Source: Gluconobacter vitians (lineage in GTDB: Bacteria > Pseudomonadota > Alphaproteobacteria > Acetobacterales > Acetobacteraceae). From it: a stretch of 64,000 bases of DNA. Every line of letters starts with the position of its first letter. The stretch's first letter is position 1. The position numbers and the translations under genes are program-made. The notes below the pieces were generated by a model that did not search any database, was not told the origin of the DNA, and saw only the letters and a list, made by a program, of their open reading frames with translations. This document shows positions 55,336-62,781 of the stretch, piece after piece. The stretch is taken from positions 124,001-188,000 of the forward strand of contig NZ_JABCQG010000001.1 in the NCBI RefSeq assembly GCF_015244565.1, read 5' to 3'.

Positions 55336-55834
55336 GAAGACGCCACTTTCACATTATCTGTCGCCGAAGGGGGCTGCGGTCATGCGGGCCGAACTTCGGG
55401 AGCTGGCGCAGAAGGAGCGGCCCCGGATTGTGGAGATCGTGTCCTGGGCGGCGAGTAATGGCGACCGTTCGGAGAATGCGGATTATCAGTACGGCAAGCG
55501 CCGGTTGCGGGAAATTGACCGGCGGATGCGGTTTCTGGGCAAGCGGCTAGAGAATGCAGTGATCGTTGATCCTGCGGCCCAGACGACGCGGGACCGTGTA
55601 TTTTTTGGTGCGACCGTGACGTATGTGGACGAGGATGACGTCGAGCATACGGTGACGATCCTTGGTGTGGACGAGTCCGATCTGGCGCGAGGGGAGGTCA
55701 GTCTGGTCTCGCCTGTGGCGCGGGCGTTGATGCGGACGCGTGTCGGGGATGTGACGATGTTGCAGACGCCGCGTGGGCCGGTGGAGATTGAGATCCTGAA
55801 GATTGTTTATCCCGTGGCGGTGGCAGCGGACTGA
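55328..55834 (+). CDS. greB: Transcription elongation factor GreB
   Basis: Rescues backtracked RNA polymerase by stimulating transcript cleavage. The N-terminal coiled coil with the acidic tip (SNGDRSENADYQYGKRRLRE) and the C-terminal FKBP-like domain (VSLVSPVARALMRTRVGD) are present. The YQYGKRRLREIDRRMRFL sequence distinguishes GreB from GreA. 168 residues is typical. It overlaps the epimerase gene by 8 bp. Confidence 0.94.
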   Translation: MAEKTPLSHYLSPKGAAVMRAELRELAQKERPRIVEIVSWAASNGDRSENADYQYGKRRLREIDRRMRFLGKRLENAVIVDPAAQTTRDRVFFGATVTYVDEDDVEHTVTILGVDESDLARGEVSLVSPVARALMRTRVGDVTMLQTPRGPVEIEILKIVYPVAVAAD

Positions 55835-55991
55835 GCGTTTATGAGAGCAGTGTGCAGGCGTGCTGCTGGAGGCCCATGTCAGGTGCTGGCGGACATGACA
55901 GGGAATTCCGCTTGGCAGGGATTTTGAAAAACCGGGTCATGCGGTTACAGAGAACTGGACCACTCCTCTTTCTCCCAGCCGGAGTTTTCCG

Positions 55992-56969
55992 ATGTCCCGT
56001 TCTCTTCGCGTTGCTGTCCAGATGGATCCTCTGGAGTACGTCAATATTGATGGTGACTCCACGTTTGCGATGATGCTCGAGGCGCAGGCGCGCGGCTATG
56101 AGCTGTGGGTCTATCCGGTGACGACGCTGAGCCTTGTCGAGGGGCAGGGTAAGGGCGGACGTGTGCAGGCCCGGGCGCGGCGTGTCGAGGTGCGGCGCGA
56201 GCGGGGTAATCATGCGACGTTCGGTGAGGAGCAGGTGCTGGATCTAGGGCAGACGGATGTGATCCTGATGCGTCAGGACCCGCCGTTCGACATGGGCTAC
56301 ATCACGGCCACGCATATGCTGGAGCATGTGCATGGCGTGGGCGAGGGGCGGTCGCTGGTGGTGAATGACCCGGTTGCGGTGCGCAATGCGCCGGAGAAGC
56401 TGCTGGTGACGCATTTTCCGCATTTGATGCCGCCGACGCTCGTGACCTGGGATACGCGCGAAATCCTGGCGTTCCGCGAGAAGTATCAGGACATCATCGT
56501 CAAGCCGCTATACGGCAACGGCGGATCGGGGATTTTCCGGATCAAGCCGGATGATGAAAATTTGGGCGCGTTACTTGAGATGCATTTCGCACGTTCGCGT
56601 GAGCCGCTTATGATCCAGCGTTATGAACCGGCCGTGCGTCAGGGCGACAAGCGCATCATTCTGGTGGATGGCGAGGCGATCGGCGCGATCAACCGCGTTC
56701 CGGCGACGGGTGAGGCGCGGTCGAACATGCATGTCGGCGGTCGGGCCATGAGTGTGGAGCTGACGCCGCGAGATAAGGAAATCTGTGAGTCGATCGGGCC
56801 CTATCTGCGCGATCATGGGCTGATTTTCACGGGGATCGATGTGATTGGAGACTGGCTGACGGAAATCAATGTGACGTCGCCGACTGGCTTGCAGGAACTG
56901 GATCGTTTCGACGGCATCAATAGCGCCGGACTGATCTGGGATGCGATCGAGCGGCGTGTTCTGATCTGA
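55992..56969 (+). CDS. gshB: Glutathione synthetase
   Basis: ATP-grasp ligase joining gamma-glutamylcysteine and glycine. Signatures: [20 protein letters not shown] at the start, [12 protein letters not shown], the ATP-binding [13 protein letters not shown] and the metal-binding [17 protein letters not shown]. 325 residues is normal. It supplies glutathione, which the gloA product in this window also uses. The start is preceded by a 157-bp gap in which I see no clear feature. Confidence 0.96.
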   Translation: MSRSLRVAVQMDPLEYVNIDGDSTFAMMLEAQARGYELWVYPVTTLSLVEGQGKGGRVQARARRVEVRRERGNHATFGEEQVLDLGQTDVILMRQDPPFDMGYITATHMLEHVHGVGEGRSLVVNDPVAVRNAPEKLLVTHFPHLMPPTLVTWDTREILAFREKYQDIIVKPLYGNGGSGIFRIKPDDENLGALLEMHFARSREPLMIQRYEPAVRQGDKRIILVDGEAIGAINRVPATGEARSNMHVGGRAMSVELTPRDKEICESIGPYLRDHGLIFTGIDVIGDWLTEINVTSPTGLQELDRFDGINSAGLIWDAIERRVLI

Positions 56970-57070
56970 GTTTGGATCTGTGAAAGAACGACGTTTGATT
57001 AAACGCTTACCCTCTTGATCAACATTGCTGGACGGGCCGAGGAAAGCTGTACAGACCGGGTGCTTCAGAA

Positions 57071-57415
57071 TTAGTCGTCTTTGGGACGAAGGGAATAATT
57101 TAAAGGCTCTACAGGTTCGGTTGAGGCGTTGTCAGAAACAGGTGGCTTGTCTTTTCCAAAACGGTTGTCAAACCATGCTGCGATTTGCCCTCGAAAGTAG
57201 AGACTGTAAAGCATCACCCAAATGACAAGGGTGATTGAAGCTAGCAAATAGATCAGCACGGCTGTCCTCCTTGGCTGTTTCCAGACATGGTCTTGAAACG
57301 TCATGCGCACAGCATCTCTTGCCAGATGCATATCCGGGAGGGCAAGAAGGTGCCAATTGAACATGTTCCGGACAGCTCTGACCCATGAGGGCCAGGCGGA
57401 CAAAGAAGGTCGCAT
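57071..57415 (-). CDS. Small single-pass membrane protein of unknown function
   Basis: Up to 114 residues, with one hydrophobic helix near the middle (TAVLIYLLASITLVIWVMLY) and a polar C-terminal tail. I do not recognise it. Starts at 57415, 57364 or 57304 are possible; the first lies only 7 bp from the divergent pmtA start, so a shorter form beginning at 57364 or 57304 is quite possible. Confidence 0.5.
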   Translation of the reverse strand: MRPSLSAWPSWVRAVRNMFNWHLLALPDMHLARDAVRMTFQDHVWKQPRRTAVLIYLLASITLVIWVMLYSLYFRGQIAAWFDNRFGKDKPPVSDNASTEPVEPLNYSLRPKDD

Positions 57416-57421
57416 ATCATC

Positions 57422-58102
57422 ATGTCCTCAACCCTTTCCCCGCGTTCGGCACTGGACGCGGAAGCCGTCAAGACGGCTTATCGTCGCTGGGCCCGCGTTT
57501 ATGATACTGTTTTTGGCGGTATTTCGGGGTACGGACGCAAGAGAGCAGTGGCTGCGGTCAACGCCCTGCCGGGAGAGAGGGTCCTGGAAGTTGGTGTCGG
57601 AACGGGCCTCGCCCTGCCATCCTACAACCATGACAAGCGCATTACGGGAATCGATCTGTCCGAGGACATGCTGGAGCGTGCCCGGATGCGGGTGCTTCAG
57701 GAGCATCTGACGAATGTAGACGATCTGCTGGAAATGGATGCGGAAGCCACGACGTTTGAAGATGACAGCTTCGATATTGCTGTTGCGATGTTCGTTGCGT
57801 CTGTCGTGCCGCATCCGGACCGGCTGCTGGCCGAGCTGAAGCGGGTTGTGAAGCCGGGTGGGCATATTCTGTTCGTCAACCACTTCCTGGCGACGGGCGG
57901 GCTGCGCCTTTCAGTCGAGCGGGGCATGGCCCGTGCATCGCGTTCGCTGGGCTGGCATCCGGATTTTGCCATTGAGTCGCTTCTGCCGCCGGAAGACCTG
58001 CGCCGCGCCACATTGACGCCGGTTCCGCCCGCGGGGCTGTTTACACTCGTGACATTGCCGCAATGCGAGAGTAAAAGCGACGCAGCAGCCCTGGTCGCCT
58101 GA
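57422..58102 (+). CDS. pmtA: Phosphatidylethanolamine N-methyltransferase-like SAM methyltransferase
   Basis: Class I SAM-dependent methyltransferase. Motif I is VLEVGVGTGLALPSY, with the acidic GIDLSEDML and post-motif FDIAVAMFVASVVPHPD. The N-terminal AYRRWARVYDTVFGGISGYGR pattern resembles the Rhodobacter-type PmtA that makes phosphatidylcholine, a common lipid of acetic acid bacteria. 226 residues fits PmtA. Function is inferred from similarity; other UbiE-like activities cannot be excluded. Confidence 0.8.
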   Translation: MSSTLSPRSALDAEAVKTAYRRWARVYDTVFGGISGYGRKRAVAAVNALPGERVLEVGVGTGLALPSYNHDKRITGIDLSEDMLERARMRVLQEHLTNVDDLLEMDAEATTFEDDSFDIAVAMFVASVVPHPDRLLAELKRVVKPGGHILFVNHFLATGGLRLSVERGMARASRSLGWHPDFAIESLLPPEDLRRATLTPVPPAGLFTLVTLPQCESKSDAAALVA

Positions 58103-58188
58103 TCGGCGTTTGGTTCCGGACACGTGTCGGCGCCGAGTATTCCGACGCTCGCTGCGGTATTCCTAGTTCAGGGACCGACTACGCGATC

Positions 58189-59355
58189 ATGACTTATCAG
58201 GCCGTCGATACTGCCCCAGCCCGTTCCAGCCGCCGAGTCGGAACGTCTTTTATTCTGCTGGCACTGTTTGCCGGCTTGCTGGGCGGATCGCTGGCTCTGC
58301 CATTCCTTCAGACACATCCCACGAGCGGGCAGGCCTTCTGCCACGGTATTCTCATGACGTTCTTCGTCATGTGCCCTGCTGCGCTTGGTGGCTTTGGCCA
58401 GTGGCTTCTGCCGTCTGCGCTGGGGACGGACCGGACGGTTCTGCGCGGGCTGACGATGGCCGGGTTCGGGTTTCTGTCGGCTGGTGTGGTTCTGCTTCCG
58501 GTTCTGCCGTTTGTGGCGCTGCTGCTGTGGTCGGTTGGAATTCTGGCTGTTGCGATCGATGTGATTACGACCTGCCTTGAGGGTCGCGTCTGCCGTTTCC
58601 GCGACATGTCGCCGCTGGCCTGGTCGCTTCTGGCGACGGCGAGCAGCGTTGTTCTGGTGGCGCCGGTTCTGGCGGCTGTTGTGACGCGCGGCATGTTGGA
58701 CGGGATCACGACGGATGCGCTGATCGAGACGCTGCATCTTCCGGAAATGGCGCTGATGCTGACCCCGGCTCTGGGACTGGTGGCGTCTGCGCTGCTGTCG
58801 CGTTCCGCTGTTGCGGGTGCTTCCCGGACGGTGGCGCCTTATGTGTTCGGCGTGATGGGCATTGGCGGGCCGCTTTTGTGGATGGATGGGCTTTACGGGG
58901 CGCTGCCGTCGGGCATGACGTCGAGCCTTGTTCTCGTGACGCAGATTGTGCCGTCGGTTGTGCTGATTGGGGCGCTGTGTCGGGATGTCTGGCAGCAGAA
59001 GCGGGATCTGGATGGAGCTGCGCTCTGGGCGATCGGCAGCATTCTGCTCTTTACGGCCGGGTGGCTGTCGGACTGGCTTCCGGGGCATTCGGGCGATCAT
59101 ACGGCGGTGGCGTTTGGTGGCATCATGGCGCTGTGCGGCGGGTTCTATGCCTGGGTCGAGATGCTTCTCCCCGGACGGATCCCTGCGATGATGAGCCGAG
59201 GGCATGCCTGCCTGATGCTGGCAGGGGCGTTCTGCTCCGTCGTGCCGGGCGTCATGATCTATGGTGAAATTCTTATGGGGATCAGCCTGCTGGCCTTTGG
59301 TCTGCTGGGGCTGTTCCTGTTGAGGGAGACTGGGCGTGCCCGGGTCTCGGCATGA
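58189..59355 (+). CDS. Degenerate cytochrome oxidase subunit I-like membrane protein
   Basis: A 388-residue protein of about ten membrane helices that aligns by eye with cytochrome c oxidase subunit I. The low-spin heme helix motif is kept (CHGILMTFFVMCPAALGGFG, His52), and LHLPEMALMLTPALGL resembles the CuB-ligand helix, but with one extra residue in the HPEV motif. The CuB His-His pair is replaced by Met-Asp (WMDGLYG), and the HFHYVLS heme ligands are absent (VAFGGIMALCGGFYAW). It is also about 150 residues shorter than active subunits. It overlaps ctaB by 4 bp. Catalysis is not expected; a heme-binding or assembly role is possible. Confidence 0.72.
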   Translation: MTYQAVDTAPARSSRRVGTSFILLALFAGLLGGSLALPFLQTHPTSGQAFCHGILMTFFVMCPAALGGFGQWLLPSALGTDRTVLRGLTMAGFGFLSAGVVLLPVLPFVALLLWSVGILAVAIDVITTCLEGRVCRFRDMSPLAWSLLATASSVVLVAPVLAAVVTRGMLDGITTDALIETLHLPEMALMLTPALGLVASALLSRSAVAGASRTVAPYVFGVMGIGGPLLWMDGLYGALPSGMTSSLVLVTQIVPSVVLIGALCRDVWQQKRDLDGAALWAIGSILLFTAGWLSDWLPGHSGDHTAVAFGGIMALCGGFYAWVEMLLPGRIPAMMSRGHACLMLAGAFCSVVPGVMIYGEILMGISLLAFGLLGLFLLRETGRARVSA

Positions 59356-60302
59356 GTGATACGGCGACACCTTTAGCCCCTTCGGGGGTTTTTTCCGTTC
59401 CGGGGAAGGATGGTGATCCGTCCCTGCGTGAATGGCTGGCGCTGCTTAAGCCGCGCGTGATTTCGCTGGTGGTGTTTACGGGTGCTGCGGGCATGGCCGT
59501 CGCGCCGCGCTGGCCGTCCATTCCCATCGGGCTGATTACCATTCTGTGCATCTGCATCGGGGCGGGCGCCGCGGGTGCGATCAACATGTGGTATGACCGC
59601 GACATTGACGCGATCATGAAGCGGACGGTTGTGCGGCCCATTCCCGACGGTCGGATGCCGGAGCAGGCGGCGCTGGTTTATGGCGTTGTACTGTCGGTTC
59701 TGTCGGTGGTTGTGCTGTGGCTGGCGACGAATGCGCTGGCGGCTGGCATTCTGGCGTTCTCGATCTTTTTCTACAGCGTGATCTACACGATGTGGCTCAA
59801 GCGGAGCACGCCGCAGAACATCGTGATTGGTGGGGCTGCGGGCGCGTTTCCGCCGATGATCGGCTGGGCTGCGACCATGAATTCCATGGCTGTGCTGCCG
59901 GTGGCGATGTTTGCGATCGTCTTTCTGTGGACGCCGCCGCATTTCTGGTCGCTGTCGCTTTATGCGTGCAAGGATTACGGCAAAGCGGGCATTCCGATGC
60001 TCCCGGTCGTGAAGGGTGCGCGGCATACGCGGTGGCAGATCCTGATCTACACGTTTATTCTTACGGCCGTTTCGCTGGTGCCGAGCTTCGTGCATGAAGT
60101 CGGGCTGACCTATACGGTTGTGACCAGTCTGCTGGATCTGGGCTTTATTCTCTGTGCGTTCCGGGTGCTGATGGACAAACAGGATGCAGAAGGTGTGAGC
60201 CTGACGAAGGACAAGCCGGCGCGGTTCGCGTTCCGGTATTCGCTGGCCTATCTGTTCCTGCTGTTCTGTGGACTGCTGGTTGACCGGGTTCTGATCGGAT
60301 GA
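59352..60302 (+). CDS. ctaB: Protoheme IX farnesyltransferase (heme O synthase)
   Basis: UbiA-type membrane prenyltransferase that converts heme B to heme O, needed by bo3- or ba-type oxidases. The prenyl-diphosphate motif NMWYDRDIDAIMKRT and the second aspartate region are present, with LLKPRVISLVVFTG at the start of the core and FLWTPPHFWSL. 316 residues is typical. ATG overlaps the upstream COX1-like gene (ATGA) and its stop overlaps the next small ORF. Confidence 0.96.
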   Translation: MSDTATPLAPSGVFSVPGKDGDPSLREWLALLKPRVISLVVFTGAAGMAVAPRWPSIPIGLITILCICIGAGAAGAINMWYDRDIDAIMKRTVVRPIPDGRMPEQAALVYGVVLSVLSVVVLWLATNALAAGILAFSIFFYSVIYTMWLKRSTPQNIVIGGAAGAFPPMIGWAATMNSMAVLPVAMFAIVFLWTPPHFWSLSLYACKDYGKAGIPMLPVVKGARHTRWQILIYTFILTAVSLVPSFVHEVGLTYTVVTSLLDLGFILCAFRVLMDKQDAEGVSLTKDKPARFAFRYSLAYLFLLFCGLLVDRVLIG

Positions 60303-60421
60303 ACATGACCACTGATATTGATCTTGCCCGCAAGCGGCGGCTGAGCCGGATTACAGGGATTGTAGGCGGTGTGGTGCTGCTGGCTGTGATCTTCTACGTG
60401 ATTACGCTGACGCGGCTGTAA
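60299..60421 (+). CDS. CoxF-like 40-residue membrane peptide
   Basis: A 40-residue ORF coupled to ctaB by an ATGA overlap. A basic N-terminus (ARKRRLSRITGI) is followed by one membrane helix with the pattern VVLLAVIFYVITLTRL, similar to the small CoxF proteins found between ctaB and ctaG in alphaproteobacterial oxidase operons, but truncated after the helix. Codon use and coupling support translation. Confidence 0.65.
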   Translation: MNMTTDIDLARKRRLSRITGIVGGVVLLAVIFYVITLTRL

Positions 60422-60452
60422 GGGCCGGCGTTCAGCTTCTTATTCAGGCAAT

Positions 60453-60484
60453 AAAAAAGGCCCGGGGTTGTCCCGGGCCTTTTC
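60453..60484. terminator. Rho-independent terminator after the ctaB operon
   Basis: AAAAGGCCCGGG / CCCGGGCCTTTT, a 12-bp perfect stem with loop GTTGT, flanked by A- and T-runs; it can act in both directions between the ctaB operon and the converging Tim44-like gene. Confidence 0.93.
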
Positions 60485-60499
60485 TGTTTCTAGGGCTTT

Positions 60500-61450
60500 T
60501 CAGCCGGCCTGCTGGATGGCGGAGAGGATCCAGTTGCCGCGGCCGTCAGCACGGACGAAGGTCCAGAGTTCGGTCACGGTGACGGGCTCGGTGGAGCTGC
60601 CATCAATGACGTTGCCCATGGAGTCCGTGGTGACGTCCGTCATGGAGTAGCGCATGGCGACCGTGGCGTAGGTCAGGTTGCCTTCACGCCAGGCTTCGGA
60701 GAGGTCTCCGCGCTGGAACTGGACGTTGGAGACGATGTTCCGGGCGCCGCGGCTCGCCAGATCGGAAAGCTGGGCGTTGAAATAGCCCGTCATTTCCGGC
60801 GTGGCCATGCTGGCGAGGGCGCGCATGTTCTGTGCGCTCCAGGCCGCCTGGATGTCGAGCAGGAGCCGCTGGAAGCTCATGTAGTCGTCATTGGTCAGCG
60901 TCACGGGTGCGCTGCCGCCTGCGTTGCCGAAAGGGGGTGCGCCTGCGGAGGAGGGCATTCCCATCGGGCTCCGCTGGCCACGGTTACCGAACATGCGCAG
61001 GACGAAGGCGATCAGGCCGCCGATAATCAGGACCTGCAGCAGGAAGCCGAAGAACGACGTGCCGCCGGTCATGCCGCCCATGAAGCCGTGACCGCTTAGC
61101 AGACCAAACAGACCTGCGCCTAGGAAGCCGCCTGCAAAGCCGCTCATGAACGGATGGCGGACCGGGTAGGACGGTCTGTAAGCCGGGGCGCCGAAGCCGG
61201 GCATCGGGCGCGGGCTGGCATAGCCCGGCGAGCCGTAACCGGGCGGCATGCGCGGTGTGGCGGACTGATCCATCGGGCGGGCCCAGCCGGGCGTGATGGA
61301 GGTGCGTGGCGGGGCACTCCAGGTGTGGGAGCCGCGGCTTCCGATGGAGCTGCCGCCGCCCGGGCGCGCATCCGCTGTTCCCAGCGCGCCTAGGCTGACA
61401 GCGCAGAGAAGGGCGAGGGCGGTCGTAGAAAGTCGGAATTTACGCATCAA
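60500..61450 (-). CDS. Tim44-like domain protein
   Basis: Membrane-associated protein with a C-terminal Tim44-like lipid-binding domain (about residues 185-315; FQRLLLDIQAAWSAQNMRAL, VTVTELWTFVRADGRGNW). It has a signal-type N-terminus ending near TADA, a Pro/Gly/Ser-rich linker (residues 30-100), and a Gly-rich hydrophobic region (FMSGFAGGFLGAGLFGLLSG, then GFLLQVLIIGGLIAFVL). This layout is common in bacterial Tim44-like proteins, whose function is not well defined. The start overlaps the pmbA stop by 4 bp. Confidence 0.85.
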   Translation of the reverse strand: MMRKFRLSTTALALLCAVSLGALGTADARPGGGSSIGSRGSHTWSAPPRTSITPGWARPMDQSATPRMPPGYGSPGYASPRPMPGFGAPAYRPSYPVRHPFMSGFAGGFLGAGLFGLLSGHGFMGGMTGGTSFFGFLLQVLIIGGLIAFVLRMFGNRGQRSPMGMPSSAGAPPFGNAGGSAPVTLTNDDYMSFQRLLLDIQAAWSAQNMRALASMATPEMTGYFNAQLSDLASRGARNIVSNVQFQRGDLSEAWREGNLTYATVAMRYSMTDVTTDSMGNVIDGSSTEPVTVTELWTFVRADGRGNWILSAIQQAG

Positions 61451-62781
61451 AGTCCTGCAATGTTCATGCCGTCGATCCGGATACTCGGCGCATTAACGCT
61501 CTGCCGGAACATTAGATCACTGCCCGGAATCATGCGGGCAAACATGTCTTTCAGGTTGCCCGCGACCGTGAGTTCGGCAACGGGTTCGGCAATCTCGCCG
61601 TTGCGGATCATGAAGCCCGAAGCACCACGGCTGTAATCGCCGGTCAGCATGTTGACCGAAGAGCCCATGAGTTCGGTGATCAGGATGCCTTCACTGATAT
61701 CGGAACGCAGGGCTTCGGCGGAAAGGGGGCCGGGGGCGAGGTGAAGGTTTGTCACACTTGGCGAGGGCGGAGAGGCGATGCCACGGCTGGCACGGCCGTT
61801 GGTCGGCATGTTGAGCTGGCGGCCGCTGCGGGAGTCGAGCAGCCAGGTCTGGAGCACGCCATCCACGATCAGGTCCAGCGGCAGGGCGGCACAGCCTTCG
61901 GCGTCGAAGGGGCGGGAGGCTGCTCCCCGGATGCGGCGCGGATCGTCATGGACGGTCAGGCCGGCGGAGAGGATCTGCTTGCCGAGGCTATCCTTGAGGA
62001 AGGATGTGCCGCGGGCGATGGCGGCACCGTTGATCGCGCCGACCAGATGGCCGAGCAGGGTGCTGGAGACGCGCGGGTCGTAGATGACGCTGTAGGTGCC
62101 GGTGCGGGGGCGGCCGGGATTGATGCGGGCCAGAACGCGCTCGGCGGCTTCGCGACCGATGACGGTCGGGTTTTCGAGGTCTTCGAGATGCACGGCGCTG
62201 CGATAGGCGTAGTCGCGCTGCATCGTGGCACCTTCGCCGGCGAGGACGCTGGCGCTGGTGGAATGTCCGGTGCGGCTGTAGGCGCCAAAGAAGCCTGCGG
62301 AGGTCCCAAGCATGACCGAGGTGCGGCCGTGACCGGCGGAGGCGCCGTTGGTGTTGGTGATGCCTTCAAAGGACAGGGCGGTGTCCTCGGCTTCGCGGGC
62401 GCGGGCGAGGAGGTCGTCCATGCTCGGGGCGGAGCTGCATTCGAGGTCCAGCCCGGCGGCGTCGAAACGGCCCTGAAGGGCGGCTTCGGCGAGGCCGGCA
62501 TACTGGTCTTCGGGGACCACGAGGGCCATGGCGCAGGCCTGTTCGGCCAGACGGTCGAATTCGGCTTCGTTCAGAACGCTTGTCGAAACCGTGGCTGCCC
62601 GTTTGCCGCGGAAGACGCGCAGGCCGAGGGCGACGCTCTCGGAGCGCTCGATGCCTTCGGGGACGCCCTTGCGGACGAGCGCGGATTCGGACTCGTCGCG
62701 GACGAGGATGGCGTCCGCGTGATCTGCGCCGTGGCGGCGGGCTGCGGCGAGGAGGGCTTCGACGGGCGTGGTGGTGGTCAT
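61447..62781 (-). CDS. pmbA: Metalloprotease-related protein PmbA (TldE)
   Basis: TldD/PmbA family; PmbA (TldE) is the non-catalytic partner of TldD in peptide (microcin, CcdA) processing. The N-terminal domain has ADAILVRDESESALVRKG and VALGLRVFRGKRAA; the C-terminal part has TGDYSRGASGFMIRNGEI and the ending IRIDGMNIAGL. It lacks the HExxxH metal site of TldD, as expected for PmbA. tldD is not in this window. 444 residues; overlaps the M16 peptidase stop by 4 bp. Confidence 0.92.
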   Translation of the reverse strand: MTTTTPVEALLAAARRHGADHADAILVRDESESALVRKGVPEGIERSESVALGLRVFRGKRAATVSTSVLNEAEFDRLAEQACAMALVVPEDQYAGLAEAALQGRFDAAGLDLECSSAPSMDDLLARAREAEDTALSFEGITNTNGASAGHGRTSVMLGTSAGFFGAYSRTGHSTSASVLAGEGATMQRDYAYRSAVHLEDLENPTVIGREAAERVLARINPGRPRTGTYSVIYDPRVSSTLLGHLVGAINGAAIARGTSFLKDSLGKQILSAGLTVHDDPRRIRGAASRPFDAEGCAALPLDLIVDGVLQTWLLDSRSGRQLNMPTNGRASRGIASPPSPSVTNLHLAPGPLSAEALRSDISEGILITELMGSSVNMLTGDYSRGASGFMIRNGEIAEPVAELTVAGNLKDMFARMIPGSDLMFRQSVNAPSIRIDGMNIAGL

